Source: Cristatella mucedo (lineage: Eukaryota; Bryozoa; Phylactolaemata; Cristatellidae). Taken from it: a stretch of DNA of 64,000 nucleotides. The stretch is from the NCBI GenBank assembly GCA_009760855.2, contig WPIO01000095.1:837001-901000 (forward strand). The letters are read 5' to 3'. Shown piece by piece: positions 38,501-50,000 of the stretch. The position numbers and the translations under genes were made by a program. The notes under the pieces are model-generated. The model was not told where the DNA came from. It saw only the letters and a list, made by a program, of their open reading frames with translations, and ran no database searches. Positions within the stretch are counted from its first letter, which is position 1, and each line of letters opens with the position of its first letter.

Positions 38501-41500
38501 CCCAAAGGTATGGACAAGATGATCCAGGCTGGCAACGGTGACGTGACTATCACCAACGACGGGGCCACCATATTAAAGCAGATGAAGGTTTTACACCCGG
38601 CTGCAAAAATGGTGAGTGGCTGCGCGTTTGCAGCTTCATTTGTGTGTCAGAGCACATCCGGCGGCCAGCTTTGGCTGTATGTCGCATGTATGTTCGTGGT
38701 CTTGCTGGTTGCAAGAGAAAAGTATGGGTGTGACTGCACGACTTGCGGCAATGCATCCCGCCATCAGGCGTTCGCTCGGGTTGCCCCCACTACTTCAGAT
38801 CATTTCTATCGGGGTAGACAAATGATGCGGTTTCTTTGCTTGGTTTCTTTGGCATATCTCGCTGTCCTTTAGCCACAGCATCGTGGCTGTTGCCGACTCG
38901 ACTGGCTAATCCATGCGATCCGCTATACTCCACTGGTCTATGCTCAGTGGCAGTCAGCTGGTGTTGGCCATGTCCTGCTTCACCGTATGCCAAGATTCGT
39001 GCGATGGTTATCTTGGATCGGCTTTGTGCCGGCTCCTAATTGGTCTGTTGCTTGAACTACTGTGCCTCATACACCACTTGCTGAGTTGCCTACCCAAATT
39101 AAAACATTTGAGATTTTGAATCGATGCATGGCTTCCCAGAACTGGCCGCCTTATCAGTTGGCCGGGCCGCCACTGCTCCCCCCCCCATCATACACTCCCC
39201 CATGCAAGTCCCATGTATCAATTTAGGTCCCTTCATTCTTTGGTTCCTGCCTACCTATCAGATCTACTCCCCCACCAGGCCGAGCATCGTACCTCCTGCT
39301 TTTCGGAATCTGTATACCTATACCTCATACAAACCTCAAATCCTTTGGAGACCGTGCATTTAGTTCGTATGCTCCCAAAGCCTGGAACTCACTCTTGACT
39401 TCTGTCACGACATCTCCTAGCTTGACCACATTTACAGACATTAAAAATGCGCCTATTTATGACAGTATTTAGTGGGTTCCTGTGATTCGTTCTTTATGTG
39501 ATAATGCAGCCTGACAGTGTGCTGTGCAAGCTGCCACTCACCATACTTGTGTGCTGACCCTGTGCATGTCACCCCTAACCATGTTATTCTACTACTAATC
39601 ATTCGATGTGACTGAAAGACAAAAATGAATTTTGCTTCTGGGCGAAGCCCCCCCCCCCCAATTGTGCCATCTCGTCTTGCATGGTGGCCTGCTTTTTGTG
39701 GATGGTTTGTTGAGCGTGGAAACACTGTTCCCTCCTAATTTTGCCAGCTTGTGGAGCTCTCCAAGGCGCAGGACATCGAAGCTGGAGACGGAACGACTTC
39801 AGTCGTAGTTATAGCCGGTGCCCTGCTGGACGCCAGCTCAAAGCTGCTCGCTAAAGGTGAGAGTGAGAGCAGGCTCTTCGCACGCTCTGTCGGTGCTGTG
39901 CTCCGATTGCCAGCCGATAGCGTTGTAGCCTGAAGGTGGTGCCACTACCGACCACGTGGTCCTCGTTATGGCGTATATGTAACTGGCAATGGGGCTCGGT
40001 GTGCTGAATGAAAGCCGAGCACATACTGGTATTGGCAAAGTCGGTCTTACCCATTAGAAAGCTTGCTTGCTTGCCAAACCAGAGTTGGTATGGCTCCGGT
40101 CATGCCGTAGTGGCTTTCGGTCCTCAGCAGCCTGTTGGGCAATTGGGTTTTGTAGCCTTTGCATTGGATTTGATAGTGCTGTGGTGGCACTGGTGGCTCT
40201 AGATGCCATTCGTATTTTTGGCTGCTGACGCTGCTGTACCTTTGAGGTTAGTGAGTGCAGAACCCTAAGGTTGTGTTCCATGGCAGGGGGCTCCATAATA
40301 ATGGTAGAAAAATCTGCTAACAGAGCCAATATCAAGTGTGGTTGTATCTTTAGACTTGAAATATGGCCGATGTCACTTGAACCGTGATAGCCCCGGACGT
40401 AAGGTGCTCGTTCTTTTTTTTCTGCCACTGTACAAATGAGGCTGTTACTTCGGCTAATATGTTGGCTTGCATTCTCAGGCATTATTCATCTAATAGAAGC
40501 TGTGGCTACTTCTTAATGCGCTAGCACACCCGAAAATTGGGCAGACACCAAGTGACCTTGGCCGCAGTTGGAAGACTTTATCGACAGGTGCATGCAGCTG
40601 GGGAAACTATAGCTAAGGCCATCTTATGGTTTTTGTGAGGGGCCGGCTGTAGTCTTACCATCTTAAGAAGATTAGCAACCGAGAGACTGCTTGGAAACTG
40701 GAGATAAGTGAGAAAGCTGACCGATGTAACACTCGTAAAATGTCTGCTGGGGACCTTGAAGAAGCGGCCTGTTTCTGGACGTCCACGGGCATTTATCAGA
40801 GGGATGATAGATAGGCTCCTGGAAATGGAGTGCATGAAGGCCCATTTTGCGCTTGCTCGAGTCCATTGCCAAAACAGCTTAGCAGTGCATGATCCACAGC
40901 TGAGCAGACAGCAAGGTGAATGCTCAACGAACACCGACTTATGGCAAGGGTGGCAGAAAAAGGTCCACTACTGACGAAGGCCTGCAAAGAAGCGAGTTTT
41001 GAGTAGGAATGGCAGCACTCTGGACGACCGAAGATTGGACGAGTGTCGGACAGGACCTCTAGATATTAGCATTTTAGGTTATCGGCCGACCATCTGATGT
41101 AATTCTCAAACTCTATGAGTCCATGCCAGCCCGAATAGCAGACATTATTAATCGGGGAGGCGGGGCCACATCCACAATCATTTGTGCTTCTACCTCTGTA
41201 CTGTGGTTGTCATAAATCGTGCGTTAGGCTGTTGTGTTTATTTTTGCATCCATTTCACTCGTTTGAAATCACCGGGTGAATTCAAAACTGCAGTAGTCGT
41301 CTAAGGCAGCCATAGTTGGGTGGATGAGGCAAAACTTATGGCTGCTAGTGTACATCCAGTGCTTTTTGCTTGTTTCATTAACCCTAGAGTGAGATACTGT
41401 TTGCTGAGCTTCGGGCCTTACTATTGAGAGTCATAATAGTGCCTGCATGCACATATAGTTTTTTGCCGATGCTCGTTATCATAAATTTGCGTGTGTGCAC

Positions 41501-44500
41501 AATGTGCACATACAGCTCACTCTAGCCATTGCCATAGATCCCCAGCCCATGTCACCCGTGTCCAAACCCACACACCTTCTTGTGTACCCGGATGTTCGGA
41601 GACAGTTCAAAATGGTTATGGTTCCATCGTGGAAGTTAATGGCATCGCTTGTTCTTACCATTCGTGGCCCGAGCTACAGTACGTTCTCCAATTAAGTAAT
41701 CTCAGGCCAACCGCTGTGCATGCAGAGCAGAGTTTTTTTTTATCATGCCAGTTAGTCTAGATTTTTCATTGCCATTCGACACTGGTCTTGCAACCTAATG
41801 TTAAACCTTGTATCGTACGTGTAGTTTTCCTGTTGTGCATTCCCCGTGTGACACTTACGGCATGCGCACTGGGGTGTTCTCTGAGCCTAAATTCATCAGT
41901 GGCACCTTCATCTAAAGTAGCCTTGAGTTTATCCTGAAGCTACTGCAAATTGAGTGGAAGGTGCTGTTAGTAGTGCAATTGGCTAAAGCCTTCTCGTGAT
42001 GCTTGGTTAGCATCCGGTCATTGTCCAAATCCCCGAGTAGTGACAGTAAAATGTAGGCATGCTGAGCATCCACAGTATAGATGTTATGCTGTATTTACAG
42101 TGTATCTACAATATTCTGCAAATCAATCACAACCTTGTCGCGTACGTATTTTGCAATAGCAGGCACCCATTGTGCATTTGTAGCATGCTGATGCCCGTAA
42201 ATTTTGTTGTAGGTATTCATCCGACAACGATTTCGGATGCATTCCAACATGCTGCGGAAAAGGGTACTCAAGTATTGGAAGCCATGTCATATCCAGTTGA
42301 GCTAAACGATAGGGAGTCACTGTTAAAGAGTGCCACTACTTCATTGAACTCGAAGGTATCAATGAGTTATCGGATTATCTGAACGTCGGCCAGCAATCCC
42401 TCATAGTAACGTTTTGCAAACTATCAGCACTTGTTGATCTCCTGTTATGCTTAACTTCTTTTTTCAGCTTTTGAGCTCTTGTAAATTTGTCAGTGTGTTT
42501 GCAGTGTGTACTGCTGTGTTTGTCTGCAGGCTCGAGCTTGGACCATATGGTTTTAATTAAGTGATTTGTTGCTGTCATGCTATCATAATTTGTTCGACCC
42601 ATCCCGAGTCCCTGAAACCATGCATTATTTATCCCAAGTTTTCTTCGTCAGTTGATCGCGTTCGTTTTTTCAATTTTGTGGCCATTATTGTCGTTGGTCA
42701 GTTAAGTGTTCTGTACCCCCTACCAACCTTAAGCAAATGCCTCTATTTGCTAGTCTTATGACCTTATGTTCCTTAAACGGCATCATTTATTCTGGCTGTT
42801 AAAAATTATAGTTCTCTGATGGTCGCTGTTTATATAAAGAATAATTTTCAGATGTAATATCGTGTTCCCATATATTTGCACTGCATGTGGGCCATGATAA
42901 CATGGATGGTAAGGTGCCCTAGCTCTTCACTAACTCGGTCGTGGGTTTGAATCCTGCAGTAGGCGATCGTTTATTGTCAACTGCAAGTGGTGGTGATAGC
43001 CGTTAAGGCTATTCTGCCTCTATACAAACGGGGCTGTTAGATCCACTAACATTTTTCGTAATTTTTGCAGGTTGTATCACAGTATTCCAGTGTCTTGTCT
43101 CCTATTGTGGTCGATTCGATCCTTAAAGTCATAGATCCCGCAACAGCAAAAAATGTTGATCTTAAGGATATTAAGGTCATCAAGAAGCTATGGTAAGTAT
43201 ATGCTAAAAGTAGAAGTCGTAATAAATTAAATACATCTTGTTTTATGCAGAACTCTGGTTGGAATTAATGTTTACTTTGCAGTGGCACCGTTGAAGATAC
43301 TGAACTTGTTGATGGGTTTATATTTGAACAGAAGACAGTCGGTGGCCCGGGCAAGATTGAAAAAGCGAAGATAGGCCTCATTCAGTTCTGCATTTCGCCA
43401 CCCAAGACAGATGTATGCCGTAGTCTGTGAACATGGCAAGATGGAGTGGCTTGTAAAACCAAAATGTATATTTAGATTATCAAGGTTTTTCTTTTATAGA
43501 TGGAAAACAACGTCGTAATTTCCGACTATACTCAGATGGATCGTGTCATGAAAGAGGAGAGACAGTATATTCTGAATATCGTGAAAGTCGTTAAGAAAGC
43601 CGGTTGTAACTTGCTGCTTATACAGAAGTCTATCCTTAGGTATTCATACGTTCCTGGCCTATTCTTTGTTCACTGCTGATAGCCGTTACATCTATGTCAA
43701 GCTCAACTAATCATTCTCATTTTAGAGATGCTATCAATGATCTGGCACTGCATTTCCTTGCAAAGATGAAGATTATGGTCGTTAAAGATATCGAGAGGGA
43801 CGACATTGAGTTCATCTGCAAGGGCCTCGGTTGCAAGCCGATTGCAAGTCTTGATCACTTCACAACAGACATGCTCGGCTCTGCCGAGCTAGCCGAGGAG
43901 ATGCACACCGGCACTTCTAAGGTTGTGAAGGTACGTGTCTAAAGACCACTGGTGGCCATGTTTCTTTGTTATACTGTGCTAGCTAGATGGCGAAAAGAAC
44001 TGTGACTCGTACCGTCCGTGAAATTGTTAGGCTATTGGTAATCGTGTGATGCACTGGTTTTCCTCTTTTTCTCTTCCTGCCTTGCACGAAGACAATTTCT
44101 GTGACAGCCCAGAGGCCCTGCCAGCTCTGCCTCCTCCTTCGCTGTCTTTGTGACGTATAGCGAGAGGTGGCAAGGCTTTGAGCGTGCTCTAGTTGTAACG
44201 CTGCTAAGAGCTGATCTCGAGTAAGCTTGTCTCTGTGAAGAGGCTGGAAGAGACAACTTGATTGACATCGAGTTGTGCCAAACTGAATTAAACCAGTAGC
44301 CATGCCATCCTGTTCGGTGGGCTACAGCACTCGCAGACAAGGCCCGAAACCACTAGCCGTCACCTGAAAGACTCGCAAGAAAGCGGTAACTGCAGACTTT
44401 TGAAGGCTTCCGTTGTTGGTGCTTTGGTGCCTTGTGGGTATAGAGAGTTTGTTGGTGTCTGCAGGTGGTGCTTTCTTGTGTTGCTTCACCTCTATAGCCA

Positions 44501-46849
44501 ATGGTGAGTTTTAATCAGCCGAGTCAGTACACGTCACAAAAGCTGTAGTGGCCTCCTTGTATGTCTAGCCTGGGACATCACTTGCTGTGCTCTTCTATGC
44601 TTCTGAAACCTGCTCAACCAATAGCCGGTAGAGCGCTGGAATGGGTGGAAATGCTAGAAGTGTGTGCATCGCAGCGGGCACCGTGTCATAGAAGGCATCG
44701 GCCTTTATTTACTCGACGACTACTGTGCAGTACTCGGGCATGTGGAAGTGCTGCATATGATTAGCGATGTGGGACGTGAGATGGTAATGTTTGTTCTGCC
44801 CATGGGGCCGTGCAGCCTGTTTAAGAGGATGGCTTACAAAACACTATCATATTATCTTGGCAGATCACCGGAGTTCAAAATCCAGGCAGGGTAGTCTCCA
44901 TCCTTGTGAGAGGCTCGAATAAATTGGTCATCGATGAAGCAGAGCGCTCAATACATGATGCACTCTGCGTTATTCGCTGTTTGGTCAAGAAAAGGCAAGT
45001 ATAGTCAGCGCCAGATCGCCGTCAGCCTGTGATCTCCTTTTGGAATTGGGTGTCAGTGCTTTGATAGTAATTTTGTGCTTCCTATCGTGTAAATGTACTT
45101 GATTACAGAGCTCTCATAGCTGGCGGCGGTGCCCCTGAAATTGAACTGTCCATCAAGCTTCGGGAGTATGCCAACACGTTGTCAGGCATGGACGGCTACT
45201 GCTTCCGTGCATTTGCTGATGCTTTGGAAGTTGTACCGTTTACGCTTGCTGAAAATGCCGGCCTCAATCCAATTGCAACTGTAACCGAATTGCGCAACAG
45301 ACACGCTAATGGCGAGGTTACAGCTGGGATCAACGTGCGTAAGGTGAGTATTTAGCTTAGCAGTCGCCTTGTGCTGGAACATATTATCCGATCCTCCTTT
45401 TTTCAACGAATGTCATGTTTTCCAGGGAGCTGTCACCAATATCCTGGAGGAGAACGTCCTGCAACCACTGTTGGTCTCGACCAGTGCACTCATACTTGCA
45501 GCTGAGACCGTACGCAGCATCATGAAAATTGATGATATAGTAAGTACGGTTGTCCCCTCTAGCTTGGTTCTCGAAAGTCATAAACCTTGCACCAGTTACC
45601 AAGGTAAACTCTTTTGTGAATATGTGCCAAAATCTGGTTTTCTCCTAGGAAGTGAGGAAAGTAGGCAAATAATTTTTTTTGGTTTTAGCCCTGGCATTTG
45701 CTTTTTTTTCTGATCTGATCGTGAATACGTTTTGTTTGCTTTAAGGCAATCGGGCCTAAAACCTGTGACTACCTCCGGGTAGCTAGTAAACAAATCCTTG
45801 GTCAATTTGGGTTGATAATAATGCATTTGTTATAGCACCCGCAGAGAACTCAAAAATCTCTTTCTAAGCACTTGACATTTGCTGCAAAGGAAGCACGATG
45901 GAATAATTTGGCGTGTTAGAATGAACAGGCATGTTATCTCAACGTTGGCATTGGTGTAGGGCAGATGCATTTACTGTGCAATGTACACCCCATATCAAAA
46001 GCTTGTTGCTACCTCGGCAGCGGCATCTGGAAGGGGTCTCAGCATGCTCTGCAAGGGCATCAGCAAATACAGCAGGCTTGACTGTGCACTGTAAACCATG
46101 CACATTGTTATGCAATGACATAATTTTTAAATTTTTCATTGTCTGTGCCATTATTAAATGCCACTAAAAGTGCAACCGCTGTGTAGAACCACCCCAAACC
46201 CTAGCACTACTTCGACAGACTTTTCTGTTTGCAGCAGACAGTCGGAATGATACTTGCCTTTAGGTTGGTGTGAATGAACCTCATTAGTCCATGGGATTAT
46301 TGAAGGATTTGTATTCAGGACTGGTGACTCCAGTCATCTCTGCTAGTGAGTGGATGATTTTTCTAGTGTGCCCTCCATTGAGTATATTAGTGGTGGACTT
46401 GGCGACCTTTAAAAATTGTCGCGGATTATTCAAGTCATTGAAATGGTATTCTTGTTGATCTCTATTGGTGAGAGGTCCGTGGTACCCTAGCATTACCCAG
46501 CACTTGACGTGTAGTTCGTCTCACTTTTGTGTTGCCTTTCATTTAAGGAATGTAGACTTTGTTTGTACCTTGCTACTTCCATATTTCACTGCACGACCAA
46601 TGCATGGCTATACTATCATTTAATGCTAAATGCATTTCTGTAATTAACTTTGCTTTAAGGAAGTCACTGGCTAGTAGTTGTGCTGCTGTTACTCGCTAAT
46701 AGCTTCATGTATTTCTGCAGTTTTATGCCTGCTGAGCTAGTTTAGCTGGTTAGAAAGCAAGCTCTAAGTGACTGTGTGACGATCGGTTTAGCAGAAGACA
46801 GATGGTGACTTTCAGCGTTTCTTTGTAGGTAAATGTGGCAGGGCGATAA
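35571..46849 (+). CDS. CCT4: CCT4, T-complex chaperonin subunit delta (12 exons)
   Basis: Exons: 35571-35691, 38469-38611, 39748-39856, 42213-42355, 43071-43192, 43283-43412, 43500-43639, 43726-43930, 44864-44994, 45109-45343, 45426-45539, 46829-46849. Phases agree throughout and give 537 residues (human 539). CCT4 is one of eight subunits of the TRiC/CCT ring that folds actin, tubulin and other cytosolic proteins using ATP. Visible group II chaperonin motifs are Leu-Gly-Pro-Lys-Gly-Met-Asp-Lys and Thr-Asn-Asp-Gly-Ala-Thr in exon 2, the ATP-binding Gly-Asp-Gly-Thr-Thr in exon 3, and Gly-Gly-Gly-Ala-Pro-Glu in exon 10. Intron 9 has a GC donor; all others are GT-AG. The 7-codon last exon after Ile-Asp-Asp-Ile (Val-Asn-Val-Ala-Gly-Arg, stop) is the least certain. 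The ATG has an in-frame second Met ten codons later. Confidence 0.95.
36725..37660 (+). repeat. Decayed LINE in CCT4 intron 1
   Basis: A plus-strand L2/CR1-like copy with an eroded RT C-terminal part (Cys-Ala-Ile-Arg-Arg block at about 37135) and a tail at about 37595-37660. Several frame breaks and stops. Confidence 0.75.
39215..39600 (+). repeat. LINE 3' fragment in CCT4 intron 2
   Basis: It runs from 'aggtcccttcattctttgg' through the Pro-Ala-Tyr-Leu-Ser-Asp-Leu-Leu block to the 3' UTR ('gtgcatgtcacccctaacc'), without the normal tail. It ends near the acceptor of exon 3 and is followed by a C run at 39649-39659. Confidence 0.75.
40392..40462 (+). repeat. SINE family A with an internal deletion
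   Basis: A piece of the head ('taaggtgctcg') joins directly to the 3' end ('acaaatgaggctgttac'). The middle of the unit is missing. Confidence 0.4.
40463..42212 (+). other. CCT4 intron 3, remainder
   Basis: I recognise no element here. A frame at 40708-40971 is open, but it has no splice support and no family resemblance that I can name. Confidence 0.4.
42905..43058 (+). repeat. SINE family A directly before CCT4 exon 5
   Basis: The B box ('gtgggtttgaatcctgc'), body and end ('cggggctgttagatccactaac') match family A. Its end lies about 12 bp before the exon 5 acceptor, so the SINE tail merges with the pyrimidine tract of that intron. Confidence 0.8.
45820..45905 (-). repeat. Orphan LINE tail in CCT4 intron 11
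   Basis: A minus-strand 3' tail ('gcagagaactcaaaaatctc', 'ctttctaagcacttgac') of the LINE family. Confidence 0.65.
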
Positions 46850-47050
46850 AGCTAAGTGCTTGAAGGCGATCGACCTCAATTCAGACCTGTTGTTGTCACA
46901 TTGTAGATCCATCGTAGATGTGTTGTCTATGTAATACATGGTTTCAAAATAGAAGTTTTGGTCGCTCAAACATTTACTACGCATGCTGGTGGTACATTTA
47001 CTACTTCAGCACGAGAGAGAATGCTACGGCTTGACTTCTTCTTCTAAACT
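46850..47050. other. Tail-to-tail spacer between CCT4 and TAF1C
   Basis: The spacer between the convergent stop codons. No plus-strand AATAAA occurs in it; the first one is at 47306-47311, inside the last TAF1C intron. No minus-strand AATAAA occurs either; a candidate ATTAAA for TAF1C lies near 46618-46623. The two 3' UTRs probably overlap. Confidence 0.5.
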
Positions 47051-50000
47051 TCAGAAGCCTTGCACAAGTCGCGGTTTCCTTGGCCTGTCTTGTGACGCAG
47101 GAGTTCTGAATAGCTGTCTCGGTGAACCTGGCTGAGCCGACATCGACAGAAATGCTAAAGGCACAGCATCCAGCTCTTCGTCTAACTTGTCTCCCTGCAT
47201 CTTAGTCTCTGGCGGCTCCTGAAAAAGCAATAATGCAACCGGAGTCTGGCAAATCCTTTAAACCTTTGCTAGGCATTCCAAAAGCAATAGCGAAGTCAGA
47301 TAGTAAATAAAGCATGAAAAAATTATAATTGATGGAAAAACATCTATACATGAAAGGGAGCCGGTTCTGGAACAGATGCAAACGCATTGAGTGGACACAA
47401 GTCCACGGACCAAACGTTGGGTCCCTCTGAATCTGAGCTGTTTGCTACAGCTTCATGATTACATGGTGTAGGGGAATGCTTCGACAAAAATTTAATTAAG
47501 TACGAAGGAAGACACGGTTGCACAAGGCCCTTAGGTCTTGGCCCAGCTCGACTTTCTACTTTTTCCACAAATTCACCCTTCCCTGTTACCAATGTGTGTT
47601 TATAAATGTTTCGAACATCAAAAGACTCACCAGCAGAAGAGTAGAAAGTGTATTTTTTTACCAGAACAAATGCCTGTTAACTACCGGGACGAACGGATCT
47701 TACCTTGTTAAAAACACGGGCCCTTTCTCCATCAGTCAGCTCCGTCTAGCAATTGCTGATTTACTAGGCGGATTCCGATTATGCAACTTCGTACAAGACC
47801 CACATACTCACACCCACAATTATAGAGGATGATCAACCATTATTCACGATAAGCACCAATACCTCGGAAGTTGTTGGCCAGCTCAGCCGTGACACTTTTG
47901 ACAGATGAATTCCCTAGCAACAAACGAATTGACCAATTAGACAAATGGTTAAACTGGCAAATGGTACTGAAAACTCGATAAAAAAAATGGCTAACAAGCC
48001 ACAATTACAAAAAACTTTTTTGTCCAATCAAGCCACTTAATAGCAGCCAACTTGAGCACTTATGGCCGGTTCGTGGTGTGATGCTTATAAAAAAAAGTCG
48101 CCACTACCAAGGCAAGAGTAATATTGTGCTGAGCTTACACAAGACGAATAAGACAGCCCATTCCTCTCATCTTATACCAGCCTAGCCTATCGTGCCTCAG
48201 CTCCTTAGGGTACTTAGCAGTTGCAGTCAGTCATATCACGGCTGTGGGACATAGGTTTTGAAGTTCAGTCAGCCGAACTCGGCAGCATGCCACTTTCAAG
48301 CCATCAGGCGATTACATGAGCATCGAAACACACAGAACCTCGTTTTATAGCACCAGGTCCACTTGATGAATATGACTTGTAATTACCTGGGAAAGGAAGC
48401 TCACAAATTACCATCAAATAACAGGAAGAAGCTAAATGATGTAAGGCTAGCTGCCACAAATTTTGCTGCAAAGGCACAGTGACTATACGGGGCTCTGTTA
48501 AGCTTCCACAAAGACAATACTCTTGAGTGAGGCATGCTTGACCAAAGCGACCCAATAGCGTGCGAATGATACAACTGGCTCACAGCTTGTGTCACTTGCC
48601 TTGTGCCTGTGTAGCCTCTTTGGCGTGGCAATAAAGCCAGCCGATGAAGATATACTTTCTCTGCGCTGTTGACTTTTACGGGTAGCAGTGGAACCTATGC
48701 TGGGCGTGTAGTTGCTACCGAAAACAGATCCGGCATTGTCCTCACAGTCGTCGTCACTCAAAGAGCTACAATCGCAGTGCAATTATTAGCGTTAATTCAG
48801 GTTCTCCTATGTTGCTCACTCAACCGCCCAAGATGATCCATGGATGCCCCAGGCTTTTTACGAGCAGTCACTTGGATAAACACGCAAGACGGCATTTTGA
48901 AATGTATCACGAGATAATCAGGTCAAGCACGGCAATAAGCTGGGCTCGGTCTGCAAATAACAGCAATCCTAAGTCTCCCAACACATACGCTCTATCAAAA
49001 CTCTGTCGCTAGGTCAAAGCAAGGGCTTTTTTTCTTATCGGATATACAGCTGATTCTTGACGAATTCGCGGGCCCAAATTCGAACACTTCAGCATTGCAC
49101 ACCGCAGAGAGCTGATCAGCTGTGATCCTCGGCAGACTGCCAAAGACCAAGTGCACAACATTGGCGCGATACAAAAATTATTTGTAATAGCACTCCTTCG
49201 CCAACTATTAAATCAGAAAATGATCGGTCAAGCGGTGAAGCTCGCTGTAGCGATCCTCTTACTTATAAAGTCATTAAACTACCAAAGTTGCAGAGTACCT
49301 GAATCGTGAAAAAACAGCTGTAATAGCCTTAGTTGTATGGCATAAAACGGTCTAGGAAAGGCAACGAGGCAAGCAAAGGTGGGACTGCATGGCCGACAAT
49401 CTCATACCCCTATCACGAAAACTATAAGCAATAGCACGGCTTGACCATTAGCAAGGTATGATATGTAGATTAATGAAGCACTTAAAATGATGAATAAGTT
49501 AAATGGATCAGGGCTGTTGACACTCAAGCACTGGAGCAAAAACAAGCATCTTTAAAATTTAAGATTATCGGTACCAGCAATAAAAAATGTGATCTAAGCC
49601 AGATCCTAACGGGCTGCCAGTACCATCTGCCCCAGTTCGAGTTCGATAGGCTTTGACAGTTCTTCCAACAAGCTCAAATTCAGTGGCATTCATCTGCCAC
49701 TCAGGCACTAACTTAGCCGGGAAAAATGTGACGGATAATGTAGTGGTCCCTAACATGAAGACAGAATGAAGAAAGAAGAAAGCCATATGAAGAAAGCCAT
49801 AATGATACCACTATTGGCTTTCTAAATGCCGGTGGTAAGATTTAACGAAGCGGCCATCCTTTTCTTTTTAGATACAGTTCGTGTAGAATTAAGTGTTTTG
49901 CATCTGCTGAGGGCATTAGCATATTTTTGCAGTGTAAATTCTGTTGATTTTGGCTAAAAAGCCATTTTTTAAACTGGGATAAACATGACCTTGACTTTTA

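Noticed and set aside
40708-40971. 88-codon open frame in CCT4 intron 3
   Set aside because: No family resemblance, no splice support and no conserved motif. It lies wholly within an intron, so I did not call a gene.
46245-46280. Alternative last exon of CCT4 near 46253
   Set aside because: An acceptor followed by a short frame exists, but the exon at 46829 has a better acceptor and the family-like Val-Asn start of the C-terminus.
48498-48599. Read-through end of TAF1C at the stop near 48498
   Set aside because: The added residues are hydrophobic and unlike the family, whereas splicing from a GC donor reaches a C-terminal exon with the conserved basic Arg-Lys-Pro-Arg then Gly-Phe ending.
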